A stretch of 64,000 nucleotides of DNA from Pollutimonas sp035515055 (GTDB lineage Bacteria > Pseudomonadota > Gammaproteobacteria > Burkholderiales > Burkholderiaceae_B): positions 12,249 through 76,248 of the forward strand of contig DATJBV010000047.1 in NCBI GenBank assembly GCA_035515055.1. Reading direction: 5' to 3'. The notes beneath the pieces are model-generated. The model had not been told where the DNA came from, searched no databases, and worked only from the letters and a program-made list of their open reading frames with translations. Each line of letters starts with the position of its first letter. Positions within the stretch are counted from its first letter, which is position 1. Shown piece by piece: positions 44,870 to 53,622 of this stretch. The position numbers and the translations under genes were made by a program.

Positions 44870-46483
44870 ATGCCACAATTCCAATCCACCGTAGATCCCG
44901 ACAGCGCATCCTTCCAAGAAAACAGGCGGGCCATGTTGGCGCTGGTCGAGGAAGTCGCCGCCTTCGAGCGCAAGGTATCGGACCGGTCCGCGGCAGCAAA
45001 ATCCAAGTTCGAAGCGCGTAAACAACTGCTGCCGCGTGAGCGGCTGGCGCAGTTGTTCGACCGCGGAACTGCAGTGGTAAGCCTGACGCCGCTGGCTGGC
45101 CTCGGGATGCACGACGACGACGGAAAAGACAACGTGCTGGGCGGCGCCGTCATTGCGCAGATCGGCTTCGTCAGGGGAACGCGGGTCGTTGCCATTGCCA
45201 ACGACAGCGCGATCAAGGGCGGCGCCACAACGCCCATGGGGCTGAAAAAATATCTGCGCGCACAGGAAATCGCCCTGGAGAACCGCTTGCCCGTCATATT
45301 GCTGGTCGAAAGCGCTGGGGCCAACCTCGCCTACCAGACGGAACTGTTCGCCGAGGGCGGCCGGCGCTTTTTCAACATGGCGCGCCTGTCGGCGGCCGGT
45401 ATCCCGCAAATATCGGTGGTGCATGGCTCATGCACCGCCGGCGGTGCCTATCTTCCGGGCATGTCCGACTACTGCATCATGGTGCGCGGACGCGCCAAGG
45501 TTTTCCTGGCGGGCCCGCCGCTCCTCAAAGCCGCCACAGGGGAAATTACAGAAGATGAAGACCTGGGCGGAGCCGACATGCACGCCACCGTTTCGGGCAG
45601 CGCCGAGTTCCTGGCGGACGACGACGCTCACGCCATCGGCATTGCGCGCGATATCGTAGGTTCGCTAGGCTGGCAGGCAAGCCGTACCACGCAGCGGGAA
45701 TGGCGTGAGCCGGAGCTTTCGCCGGACGAGCTGGCAGGTGTTGTGCCCGTCGATTACCGCAAGCGCTACGATGTGCGCGAGGTGGTTGCCCGCCTCGTCG
45801 ATGGATCAGAATTCGTCGATTTCAAACCTGACTTCGGCTCTCAGATTTTTTGCGGCTTCGGCGCGATTGAAGGAACGCAATGCGGCTTTATCGGCAATAA
45901 CGGACCTATCTTCCCGGATGCCGCCGCCAAGGCGACCCAGTTCATCCAGTTGTGCACCCAGGCGCGAAAACCAATTATTTACCTTCAGAACACGACCGGT
46001 TTCATGGTGGGTCGCGAAATGGAACGTGCCGGCATGATCAAGCACGGCGCGAAAATGATACAGGCCGTTTCCAACGCGCCTGTGCCCAGCATCACGCTGC
46101 TGATAGGAGCCTCATTTGGTGCCGGCAATTTTGGAATGTGCGGACGTTCATACAACCCACGCTTCATTTTTGCCTGGCCAAACTCGCGCATTTCCATCAT
46201 GGGCGGCGAGCAGGCCGCCACCGTGATGGAGATCGTGACCAGTCAGAAACTGGCACGCCAGGGCAAGCAGCCTGACGCCGCCCGCATGGCGACGCGCCGC
46301 AACGAAATCATTGCCAAAGTCGAGGCCGACTCGGCCGCCCTGGCCGCCACGGGCCGGATGTGGGACGACGGCATCATCGACCCGCGCGACAGCCGCCGCA
46401 TCCTTGCCTTTTGCCTGGCATCCTGGCGGGAAGCCCAATTGCGCGAACTTCAACCGCTTACTTTCGGCGTTAGCCGCATATAA
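44870..46483 (+). CDS. Acyl-CoA carboxylase carboxyltransferase subunit (AtuC/LiuB-like)
   Basis: Transfers CO2 from carboxybiotin to a branched enoyl-CoA, pairing with the biotin carboxylase gene downstream. It has 537 residues, the size of geranyl-CoA and 3-methylcrotonyl-CoA carboxylase beta subunits. The two crotonase-like halves show GGATTPMGLKKYLRAQEIA, GSCTAGGAYLPGMSDY and AGPPLLKAATGE in the N half, and TGFMVGREMERAGMIKHGAK and GASFGAGNFGMCGRSYNPRF in the C half. ATG 44870 is preferred to an earlier in-frame start at 44789 that lies over the predicted promoter. The symbol is left open because Atu and Liu types cannot be told apart by eye; neighbouring atuA favours the Atu side. Confidence 0.9.
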   Translation: MPQFQSTVDPDSASFQENRRAMLALVEEVAAFERKVSDRSAAAKSKFEARKQLLPRERLAQLFDRGTAVVSLTPLAGLGMHDDDGKDNVLGGAVIAQIGFVRGTRVVAIANDSAIKGGATTPMGLKKYLRAQEIALENRLPVILLVESAGANLAYQTELFAEGGRRFFNMARLSAAGIPQISVVHGSCTAGGAYLPGMSDYCIMVRGRAKVFLAGPPLLKAATGEITEDEDLGGADMHATVSGSAEFLADDDAHAIGIARDIVGSLGWQASRTTQREWREPELSPDELAGVVPVDYRKRYDVREVVARLVDGSEFVDFKPDFGSQIFCGFGAIEGTQCGFIGNNGPIFPDAAAKATQFIQLCTQARKPIIYLQNTTGFMVGREMERAGMIKHGAKMIQAVSNAPVPSITLLIGASFGAGNFGMCGRSYNPRFIFAWPNSRISIMGGEQAATVMEIVTSQKLARQGKQPDAARMATRRNEIIAKVEADSAALAATGRMWDDGIIDPRDSRRILAFCLASWREAQLRELQPLTFGVSRI

Positions 46484-46506
46484 CTAGAGTCTTAGGAGAC
46501 AGTGCC

Positions 46507-47679
46507 ATGCCTTTCGGCCCAGAACATCTTGAGTTGCGCCGGTCGCTAGACCGTTTTATTGCCACCGAAATCAATCCTTATGTGGCCGAATGGGAAGACG
46601 CCGAGCAATTTCCCAGCCACGAGCTATTCAAGAAGGCCGGCAATGCCGGATTTCTTGGCATCAGCAAGCCCGTCGAGTATGGCGGCATGGGCCTTGACTA
46701 TAGCTACAGCACGGTCTGGGCCGAGGCATTGGGTACCATTCATTGCGGCGGCGTGGCCTCGGCCATAGGCGTGCAGACCGACATGTGCACGCCGGCCCTG
46801 GCGAATCATGGCAGCGACGAACTGCGCCGCGAATTTCTTGCGCCCACCATTGCGGGCGACATCGTGGGGTGCATAGGCGTCAGCGAAACGGGCGCCGGTT
46901 CCGACGTTGCCAGCATCAAGACATTCGCGCGCCGCGACGGCGACGACTACATCATCAATGGCGGCAAAATGTGGATATCCAACGGCATAAAGGCCGACTG
47001 GATGTGCCTGCTCGCCAACACCAGCAATGACAACGGGCCGCATCGCAACAAGTCGTTGATTGTGCTGCCCATGAACACAAAGGGTATACAACGCGACGTC
47101 AAGCTGCGCAAGCTGGGCCTTTGGTGCTCCGACACAGCACAAATCTTCTTCGACGATGTTCGCGTCCCGAGCCGCTATGTCATCGGCGAAGAAGGCATGG
47201 GATTCGTCTACCAGATGGAACAGTTCGCCGAAGAACGCCTGTTCGCCGCCGCGCGCACCGTAAGCCAGATGGAAGGCCTTGTTATCGATACGATCGACTA
47301 CACCCGTTCACGCCAGGCGTTTGGGAAGCCGCTGCTGGACAACCAATGGATCCATTACACATTAAGCGACCTGTATACCGAAGTGGAAGCGTTGCGCGCC
47401 TTGACCTATTCAACGGTCGATAAATACGTTGCCGGCGAGGACGTCCGGCTTTTGACAGCCATGGCCAAGCTCAAGGCGGGCAAGTTGGTGCGCACCATCC
47501 CTGATCAGTGCCTGCAATTCTGGGGCGGCGCCGGATACCTGTGGGAATCCAAGGTGTCGCGCATGATGCGCGATTCGCGCCTGGTGGCAATTGGCGGGGG
47601 TGCAAACGAAGTGATGATGGCCATTATTTCGAAGGAGCTTGGCATTCTTCCCGGCCGCAAGCAACAGGGCGACCAATGA
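46507..47679 (+). CDS. Acyl-CoA dehydrogenase (AtuD/citronellyl-CoA dehydrogenase-like)
   Basis: FAD enzyme that would introduce the alpha,beta double bond into a branched acyl-CoA before carboxylation; 390 residues. The flavin/substrate motifs are IGVSETGAGSDVASIKT and GGKMWISNGIKADW. RSRQAFGKPLLDNQW and LQFWGGAGYLWESKVSRMMRD lie in the C-terminal helical domain. GVQTDMCTPALANHG resembles the corresponding stretch of Pseudomonas AtuD, as I remember it. AGGAGA precedes the ATG, 23 bases after the carboxyltransferase gene. Its stop overlaps the next gene by four bases. Confidence 0.88.
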   Translation: MPFGPEHLELRRSLDRFIATEINPYVAEWEDAEQFPSHELFKKAGNAGFLGISKPVEYGGMGLDYSYSTVWAEALGTIHCGGVASAIGVQTDMCTPALANHGSDELRREFLAPTIAGDIVGCIGVSETGAGSDVASIKTFARRDGDDYIINGGKMWISNGIKADWMCLLANTSNDNGPHRNKSLIVLPMNTKGIQRDVKLRKLGLWCSDTAQIFFDDVRVPSRYVIGEEGMGFVYQMEQFAEERLFAAARTVSQMEGLVIDTIDYTRSRQAFGKPLLDNQWIHYTLSDLYTEVEALRALTYSTVDKYVAGEDVRLLTAMAKLKAGKLVRTIPDQCLQFWGGAGYLWESKVSRMMRDSRLVAIGGGANEVMMAIISKELGILPGRKQQGDQ

Positions 47680-48494
47680 CGACACTCTTGCCCGTGTGCG
47701 AAACCCTGTTGCTGGAGCGATCCGGTTCCACACTTTTCCTCACGCTGAACCGACCGCATGTGCGCAATGCCATAAATAGCCGGATGTGGGATGAGATCGA
47801 GGGCGTGTTCAGCGCAATCGCTCCCGACCGCTCGATCAAGGTAGTGGTATTGCGTGGGGCGGCCGGCGTATTCTGCGCCGGCGGCGACATATCCGAACGA
47901 TCCAGCCTGCGCGATATCGACACGGGCGAACACGACCCGGTCGCCCTTCGCAACCGGCGCGCCGGGCGTGTATTTTCGCAAATCGACAGCGCCCCTCAGG
48001 CCGTTGTGGCCGTGGTTGAAAGCTATGCGCTTGGCGGCGGCTTCGGACTTGCGTGCGTAGCCGACATCACCATTGCTGCCGCCGATGTCAAATTCGGCCT
48101 GCCCGAAGTGACGCTGGGCCTGGTCCCGGCGCAGATCCTCCCATTTTTGTTCCGGCGCATAGGAAGCGCGGAACTGCGCAGGCTGGCGCTTACCGCGGCC
48201 CGCATAGGAGCCGATGAAGCGCTGCGCATTGGCCTGGTGCACGAGGTATGCGCAGACGCTTCGGCGCTCGAAGAAAGACTGAGCCAGACTCTGGCGCACC
48301 TGGAGCGTGGAGCACCGATCGCCATTGCCACCGCCAAGCAAGTCATTGCCATGGCGCGCGACCTGCCCGACGAGACGCTCCTGGACACCACCTCCCAAGT
48401 ACTGGCGCGGTTGGTGCGTAGTCCCGAGGGCATCGAGGGCGCCATGGCTTTCAAGGAAAAACGTACACCCAATTGGCAAACACCGAGATCGTGA
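47676..48494 (+). CDS. Enoyl-CoA hydratase/isomerase (AtuE/LiuC-like)
   Basis: Crotonase-fold enzyme, 272 residues, likely to hydrate the carboxylated intermediate (an isohexenylglutaconyl- or methylglutaconyl-like CoA). The oxyanion-hole regions are AGVFCAGGDISE and YALGGGFGLACVADI. The substrate pocket region FGLPEVTLGLVPAQILPF carries a Glu at the usual first catalytic position. ATG 47676 overlaps the dehydrogenase TGA as ATGA; longer starts fall in the preceding gene. The stop overlaps the biotin carboxylase start by one base (TGATG). Confidence 0.87.
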   Translation: MTTLLPVCETLLLERSGSTLFLTLNRPHVRNAINSRMWDEIEGVFSAIAPDRSIKVVVLRGAAGVFCAGGDISERSSLRDIDTGEHDPVALRNRRAGRVFSQIDSAPQAVVAVVESYALGGGFGLACVADITIAAADVKFGLPEVTLGLVPAQILPFLFRRIGSAELRRLALTAARIGADEALRIGLVHEVCADASALEERLSQTLAHLERGAPIAIATAKQVIAMARDLPDETLLDTTSQVLARLVRSPEGIEGAMAFKEKRTPNWQTPRS

Positions 48495-50446
48495 TGACAA
48501 CAGTAATCAGAAAAATACTCGTGGCAAACCGGGGCGAGATAGCGGCGCGCATCCTGCGATCCATCAATAACGCGGGGTACCGCAGCATTGCTGTCTTTAG
48601 CGAGGCCGATGCGGGCGCGCCCCACGTAACCATTGCCGACCAAGCCATCTGCATTGGACCACCGCCCGTTTCGGAGTCGTATTTATCCATACCCGCCATC
48701 ATCGCAGCGGCACGCCGCACGGGCGCGGACGCCATTCATCCCGGCTACGGATTCCTTTCCGAGAACGCGGACTTCGTTACGGCGTGCTCCGAAGCAGGCC
48801 TGCTATTCATCGGACCTAGCGCGGACAGCATACGCCTCATGGGCGACAAGCGACTTGCCAAAAACCGCATGATCGCAGCCGGCGTGCCATGTATCCCCGG
48901 CTATCAGGGCGCTGACCAATCGCTTGGCGCCATGCGGCTTGCGGCCGCGGAAATCGGTTACCCCCTGATGATCAAGGCAAGCGCCGGCGGCGGCGGCCGC
49001 GGCATACGCCTTATACATGCCGAAACCGAGCTGGAAGCTGCCATGAGCTCGGCCGCATCGGAAGCGCGCAATGCCTTTGGCGATGGAACGCTATACCTGG
49101 AGAAAGCTATTTTCGGTGCCCGCCACATTGAGGTGCAGGTTGTCGCAGACAGTCAAGGCACGACGTTGCACCTGGGCGAACGCGACTGCTCCGCCCAGCG
49201 GCGCAACCAGAAGGTCGTGGAAGAAGCGCCGTCGTCCGCGGTGTCTGCTGAACTACGCAAACGCATGTGTGCCGATGCAGTCGCGGCGGCCAAGTCCATC
49301 GGCTACCTGGGGGTCGGTACGATCGAGTTCCTGTTGGATCACGAAGGCCGCCACTACTTCCTGGAAATGAATACACGCTTGCAAGTCGAACATCCCGTCA
49401 CCGAAATGGTGACCGGCCTGGATCTGGTCGATCTGCAATTGCGCATTGCCGCCGGCCAGCCGTTGGGCTTCACGCAAGAAGACGTGCATTTTCACGGGCA
49501 TGCCTTCGAGGCGCGCCTGTACACCGAGGATCCCGCCGAGGGCTTCACGCCCCGCACAGGCACGGTGTCGGCATGGCGGCCAGCGATCGGCCCCCACGTA
49601 CGTATCGATTCGGGCATCGTGGAGGGCCAGACAATCACGCCGTTCTACGATCCCATGGTGGCCAAGCTTATTGCATGGGGAACTACCCGGGACGATGCCA
49701 GGCGCCGTTTGGCGCGCGCGGTCGACGACACGGTGTTCATGGGCGTAGGCAATAACCGCCGTTACTTGCATCGTTTACTGAACGACCCAGTGTTAATTGC
49801 CGGCGAGGTCACCACCGACTACCTGAATAGCCAGCAAACCCTTTGCGACCTCGAAGATACGCCGCCAATCATGAGGGCGGTGGCCGCAACCCTGTTGTGC
49901 TGGCCTGCTGCTGTAACGCTGGACGGGTGGCGACAAGGCGGCGATGGCGCCTGGACCGTCGTGTTTGCCGACTCTAGCAAGCCAGCTCAAGTACGGCGAG
50001 CCAGAAATGGGGAGGTAACGGTAACGTGGGCCGACACACAGGTGCGGTTCATGCCGCTTGCGCGCGGCGATGGCGCCCTGCGCATTTCGACGGCGTCGGT
50101 CCAGGAGACCGTACAGTATTGCCAACGCCTTAACTCCGTGGAGGTCTGCTGGCGGGGACTCGATGCCGCCTTCGTCGAACACGACACGCGTGCGCCGGAC
50201 TTGCAGGCCGGCGGCAGCGGGACACTGCGCGCACCCATGTCCGCATCCGTCATCAATGTCATGGTCGCGGTTGGCGACCAAGTGCGGCTACATCAACCTC
50301 TTTTTGTATTGGAGGCAATGAAAATGGAGCTTGAAATCAGGGCCGAAGTGGCCGGCACCGTTATGTCCGTGAATACGAAAACCGGCGCACAGGTTTCGGC
50401 GCAACAAGTCCTGGCTGAAATTGTCAACGTAGAGGCGACATCATGA
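48494..50446 (+). CDS. Acyl-CoA carboxylase biotin-containing subunit (AtuF/LiuD-like)
   Basis: Biotin carboxylase and biotin carrier in one chain, 650 residues. The N-terminal ATP-grasp carboxylase has ILVANRGEIAARIL, KASAGGGGRGIR, GERDCSAQRRNQKVVEEAPS and FLEMNTRLQVEHPVTEM. The C-terminal biotinyl domain has the target Lys610 in VLEAMKMELEI. Size and order match alpha subunits of geranyl-CoA and 3-methylcrotonyl-CoA carboxylases. It is translationally coupled on both sides (TGATG upstream, ATGA into the AtuA gene). Confidence 0.92.
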   Translation: MTTVIRKILVANRGEIAARILRSINNAGYRSIAVFSEADAGAPHVTIADQAICIGPPPVSESYLSIPAIIAAARRTGADAIHPGYGFLSENADFVTACSEAGLLFIGPSADSIRLMGDKRLAKNRMIAAGVPCIPGYQGADQSLGAMRLAAAEIGYPLMIKASAGGGGRGIRLIHAETELEAAMSSAASEARNAFGDGTLYLEKAIFGARHIEVQVVADSQGTTLHLGERDCSAQRRNQKVVEEAPSSAVSAELRKRMCADAVAAAKSIGYLGVGTIEFLLDHEGRHYFLEMNTRLQVEHPVTEMVTGLDLVDLQLRIAAGQPLGFTQEDVHFHGHAFEARLYTEDPAEGFTPRTGTVSAWRPAIGPHVRIDSGIVEGQTITPFYDPMVAKLIAWGTTRDDARRRLARAVDDTVFMGVGNNRRYLHRLLNDPVLIAGEVTTDYLNSQQTLCDLEDTPPIMRAVAATLLCWPAAVTLDGWRQGGDGAWTVVFADSSKPAQVRRARNGEVTVTWADTQVRFMPLARGDGALRISTASVQETVQYCQRLNSVEVCWRGLDAAFVEHDTRAPDLQAGGSGTLRAPMSASVINVMVAVGDQVRLHQPLFVLEAMKMELEIRAEVAGTVMSVNTKTGAQVSAQQVLAEIVNVEATS

Positions 50447-52275
50447 ACAAGCGTCGAATCCGTATCGGTTGCGCATCGGGCTTCTGGGGCGACAGCGCCG
50501 AAGCCGCGCCGCAATTGCTGCATGGCGCCCAGTTGGACTACTTGGTCTTCGACTACTTATCCGAAGTGACGATGTCCATCCTGGCTCGAGCCAGGGACAA
50601 GGACGCCAGCCTGGGCTACGCCCGGGATTTCGTCTCCCCCACGATGCGCAGCGTGCTGGGCGATGTGGCTGCGCAGGGGGTGAAAGTGATCGCTAATGCG
50701 GGCGGCATCAATCCGCGCGCATGTCGCGACGCGCTGGCGGCGGTCGCCGAATCCCTGGGGCTGGTATTGAAGATAGCCATCGTACTGGGCGACGATCTCT
50801 TGCCGCAGCGGGAGCAACTGCGCCAAGGCGACGTTCGCGAATCAACCACCGGCGAACCGTTACCGACCGAGCCATTGAGCATTAACGCCTACCTTGGCGC
50901 GGAGCCCGTTCGCGCTGCCCTGGCCGCCGGCGCCGACGTTGTCATCACCGGCAGATGCGTAGACAGTGCATTGGTCTTGGGGCCCCTCATGCATGAATTC
51001 GGTTGGCGGGCCACCGATCTCGACAAATTGGCCAGCGGCAGCCTTGCCGGACATATTATCGAATGCGGCGTGCAAGCCGTTGGCGGCAACTTCACGGACT
51101 GGCGCATGGTCGACGGCTGGGACGACATGGGCTATCCCATTGTCGATTGCGCGGCCGACGGCAGTTTTATAGTGACCAAGCCGCAAGGAACCGGAGGCCT
51201 GGTCACTCCATTGACTGTGGCCGAACAGATCGTCTATGAAATCGGCGACCCGGCCAACTACATTTTGCCCGATGTCGTTTGTGACTTTACCCAGGTCACC
51301 TTGAAAGATTGCGGCGAGTCGCGAGTGGAAGTCAGCGGCGCCATAGGGAAACCGGCAACCCGCGAATACAAAGTCAGTTGCACTTACCAGGACGGCTTTC
51401 GCTCGACGGCAATGTTCACGATGGTGGGCAGGGACGCCAACAAAAAGATCAAACGCGTCGGCGAGAGCATTCTTGTCCGCACCCGTCGACTGTTTGCCCA
51501 GCGCGGACTTGGCGACTACCGGCGTACCAGCTTGAAAAGCATAGGTGCCGAGGACGCCTATGGAGCCAACGCTCGACATGGCGCGATCGCCAGCCGCGAG
51601 CAAGTCTTGCGTCTTGACGTGCATCACGACCAGGCCGCCGCACTAAAGATATTTGCCAGTGAAATTGCTCCGGCGGGACTCGCCATGGGCCCTGGCCGTT
51701 GCAGCCTGGTCGGGGGCAGGCCGGGAGTCACCCCCTTGGTTCGGCTGTACTCATTCCTTTGGCCGAAAGACACAATTCCGATAACTGTCGAATTAGGGTC
51801 CCAAGTAATTGCCGTCGCCATCCCGGCCGGATCCCCGTTTCATCCAGGCAGCGCAGGCAGGCCGCCGGTGGCGCCGGATCCCACCCTGGATGCAGGCGGA
51901 GATGGCGTGGAAGTTACCCTGGAAACCATTGCCGTGGCCCGCAGCGGCGACAAAGGCAATAACGCGAATATCGGCGTCGTGGCTCGGGCGCCTGAATTCA
52001 TGGCATGGATCAAGTCGCAGGTAACTGCCGAGGCGGTCAGGCAATATTTTGCACACTTTGTGCACGGGCCGGTTGATCGCTATGAAATACCGGGATTCCA
52101 TGCACTGAACTATCTGCTGCATGACGCACTGGATGGCGGCGGCGTGGCGTCGTTGCGCAACGATCCTTTGGGCAAGTGCTACGCCCAGATGCTGCTGGAT
52201 CTGCCGGTCCGTATCCCGCGTTCTTTCCTGACGCATCCCGCCATCGGGCAGTTTGCCGAACCGCCTATTCAATAA
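50443..52275 (+). CDS. atuA: AtuA-family protein (acyclic terpene utilisation, DUF1446)
   Basis: Member of a family required for growth on citronellol or geraniol in Pseudomonas; its reaction is unknown. It has 610 residues. The large N-terminal DUF1446 domain (about 5-460) starts IRIGCASGFWGDS and contains VIANAGGINPRACRDAL and VITGRCVDSALVLGPL. A smaller AtuA-like ferredoxin-fold domain (about 490-600) has the mark ARSGDKGNNANIGVVAR. The ATG overlaps the biotin carboxylase stop by four bases, as last gene of the five-gene rightward operon. Its last 11 bases overlap the convergent TetR gene. Presence beside the carboxylase is the best clue to an isoprenoid-like substrate. Confidence 0.88.
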   Translation: MNKRRIRIGCASGFWGDSAEAAPQLLHGAQLDYLVFDYLSEVTMSILARARDKDASLGYARDFVSPTMRSVLGDVAAQGVKVIANAGGINPRACRDALAAVAESLGLVLKIAIVLGDDLLPQREQLRQGDVRESTTGEPLPTEPLSINAYLGAEPVRAALAAGADVVITGRCVDSALVLGPLMHEFGWRATDLDKLASGSLAGHIIECGVQAVGGNFTDWRMVDGWDDMGYPIVDCAADGSFIVTKPQGTGGLVTPLTVAEQIVYEIGDPANYILPDVVCDFTQVTLKDCGESRVEVSGAIGKPATREYKVSCTYQDGFRSTAMFTMVGRDANKKIKRVGESILVRTRRLFAQRGLGDYRRTSLKSIGAEDAYGANARHGAIASREQVLRLDVHHDQAAALKIFASEIAPAGLAMGPGRCSLVGGRPGVTPLVRLYSFLWPKDTIPITVELGSQVIAVAIPAGSPFHPGSAGRPPVAPDPTLDAGGDGVEVTLETIAVARSGDKGNNANIGVVARAPEFMAWIKSQVTAEAVRQYFAHFVHGPVDRYEIPGFHALNYLLHDALDGGGVASLRNDPLGKCYAQMLLDLPVRIPRSFLTHPAIGQFAEPPIQ

Positions 52276-53551
52276 CCCGCATGGTCGCCGTTCCAGTGGC
52301 GATCAGCGGGCCTTCCAACCCATCCAGCGTAATGCGGACCGTTACGAATCGAATATTACGGCCGGCGTTTTCCATTTTCGCTTCAGCCACTAAGACGCCT
52401 TCCATTGCAGGCCGTATCATCGTGCAATTCAGGCTGATGGTTTCACCGGAAATCTGCTCGGCCCGATTTCCCGCAATAACAGCGCCGGCGGCGACCTCGA
52501 TCACTACAGAAAGCGTGCCGCCCGAGACCACTCCCCTGCTATTCAAGGTGCGCCGGTCGATGTCGAGCTCGATCACTGCATGTCCAGTTGCCACATAGTG
52601 AAGTCGGCAATCGATTTGTATGGACTGCGCGCTATAGTCGATCGGCAAGTCTCCGGACATCTTGTGCGGGGTGAATTTAACGAAGCTGCTGCGGCCCGCA
52701 GCAGCTTCGTCTACGGTGGCCGCTGCGTTGGCAGACGCTGCCGCTTCGGAGGCAAGGCTTGCTTCGGCGCTGTCTACCGCCTGGAGGGCTTGGCGGCCCG
52801 GCGCTGAGGAATCCGCGGATATGGCGGCTGGAGTTTCAAGCGTGCCATTTACATTGGCGATGCCTCCGCGCACAAATTCGTGGAATGTCTTGGCCACCCA
52901 GGTCGGCATCCGGGTTACATCGCCCATCCAGTCGCCGAAGCGCATATTGATGTATTCGCTGGATGCCATCACCATCAGCGCCACCACCTCGAGCTGTTGC
53001 CTATTCACCTGCCCGAAGTCGGTAGACCGCGGGTCATCGGCAAAGTGTTTGACAAACCACTCGACCATGTTGGCCATATATACGCGATACGAGGTGGGCG
53101 AAAAAACTTCGGCCTCGGTCATCACACGATAGAACGCTGGTGTTTCCCGGATGAAGTCCGCGAATGCCACCAGGAATAAATCCTGGCGTTGAATAAAATC
53201 GGCATCATGCTGGAAGCGCTCGTCCAGATACGCTAGCAGCCTATCGCCCAAGTACGGCAAGATCTGGTCGAACACGTCTTGTTGCGACGAAAAATAATTG
53301 TAGAAAGTACCGTGGGCAATCTTCGCGTGCGACGTGATGTTGCGTATGGTGGCGCCGGTATGGCCGAAGTCGCCGACGAGGCGGATGGTGGCTTCGAGAA
53401 GCCGCTTGCGCGTTGCCTCGTTTTTCTCGGCCCTGCGCCCCAAGGGTGGACTATTTACCACGGCCTTCTTGACGGTGACCGTTTTGTTCGTGGCCGTTTT
53501 GACGACCGCCGCCTTCTTGGGTGCGATGCTAACGTTTTTCTTTATTGGCAA
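52265..53551 (-). CDS. TetR regulator fused to a hotdog (PaaI/4HBT-like) domain
   Basis: Single 428-residue frame with three parts. Residues 1-40 are a Lys/Ala/Val-rich basic tail. Residues about 45-230 are a TetR repressor: the DNA-binding motif is GDFGHTGATIRNITSHAKIA followed by HGTFYNYFSSQ, then an all-helical core. After an Ala/Ser-rich linker (about 240-287), residues about 290-428 are a hotdog fold like PaaI/4HBT acyl-CoA thioesterases: NSRGVVSGG (337-345), TISLNCTMIRPAMEGVL and a Gly-Arg (397-398) preceding the final strands. The usual HGG catalytic motif reads SGG (Ser343) and the usual Asp is Glu352, so it may bind an acyl-CoA without hydrolysing it. It closes the ligase/SDR/hydrolase operon and presumably regulates the island. 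Confidence 0.85.
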   Translation of the reverse strand: MPIKKNVSIAPKKAAVVKTATNKTVTVKKAVVNSPPLGRRAEKNEATRKRLLEATIRLVGDFGHTGATIRNITSHAKIAHGTFYNYFSSQQDVFDQILPYLGDRLLAYLDERFQHDADFIQRQDLFLVAFADFIRETPAFYRVMTEAEVFSPTSYRVYMANMVEWFVKHFADDPRSTDFGQVNRQQLEVVALMVMASSEYINMRFGDWMGDVTRMPTWVAKTFHEFVRGGIANVNGTLETPAAISADSSAPGRQALQAVDSAEASLASEAAASANAAATVDEAAAGRSSFVKFTPHKMSGDLPIDYSAQSIQIDCRLHYVATGHAVIELDIDRRTLNSRGVVSGGTLSVVIEVAAGAVIAGNRAEQISGETISLNCTMIRPAMEGVLVAEAKMENAGRNIRFVTVRITLDGLEGPLIATGTATMRVIE

Positions 53552-53622
53552 GACTGTTCCTAAAGCAAAGAGGACCGCTCGTAGCGGCCCCTTCTAGCGT
53601 TTATTGGACGACGCCACTACGT

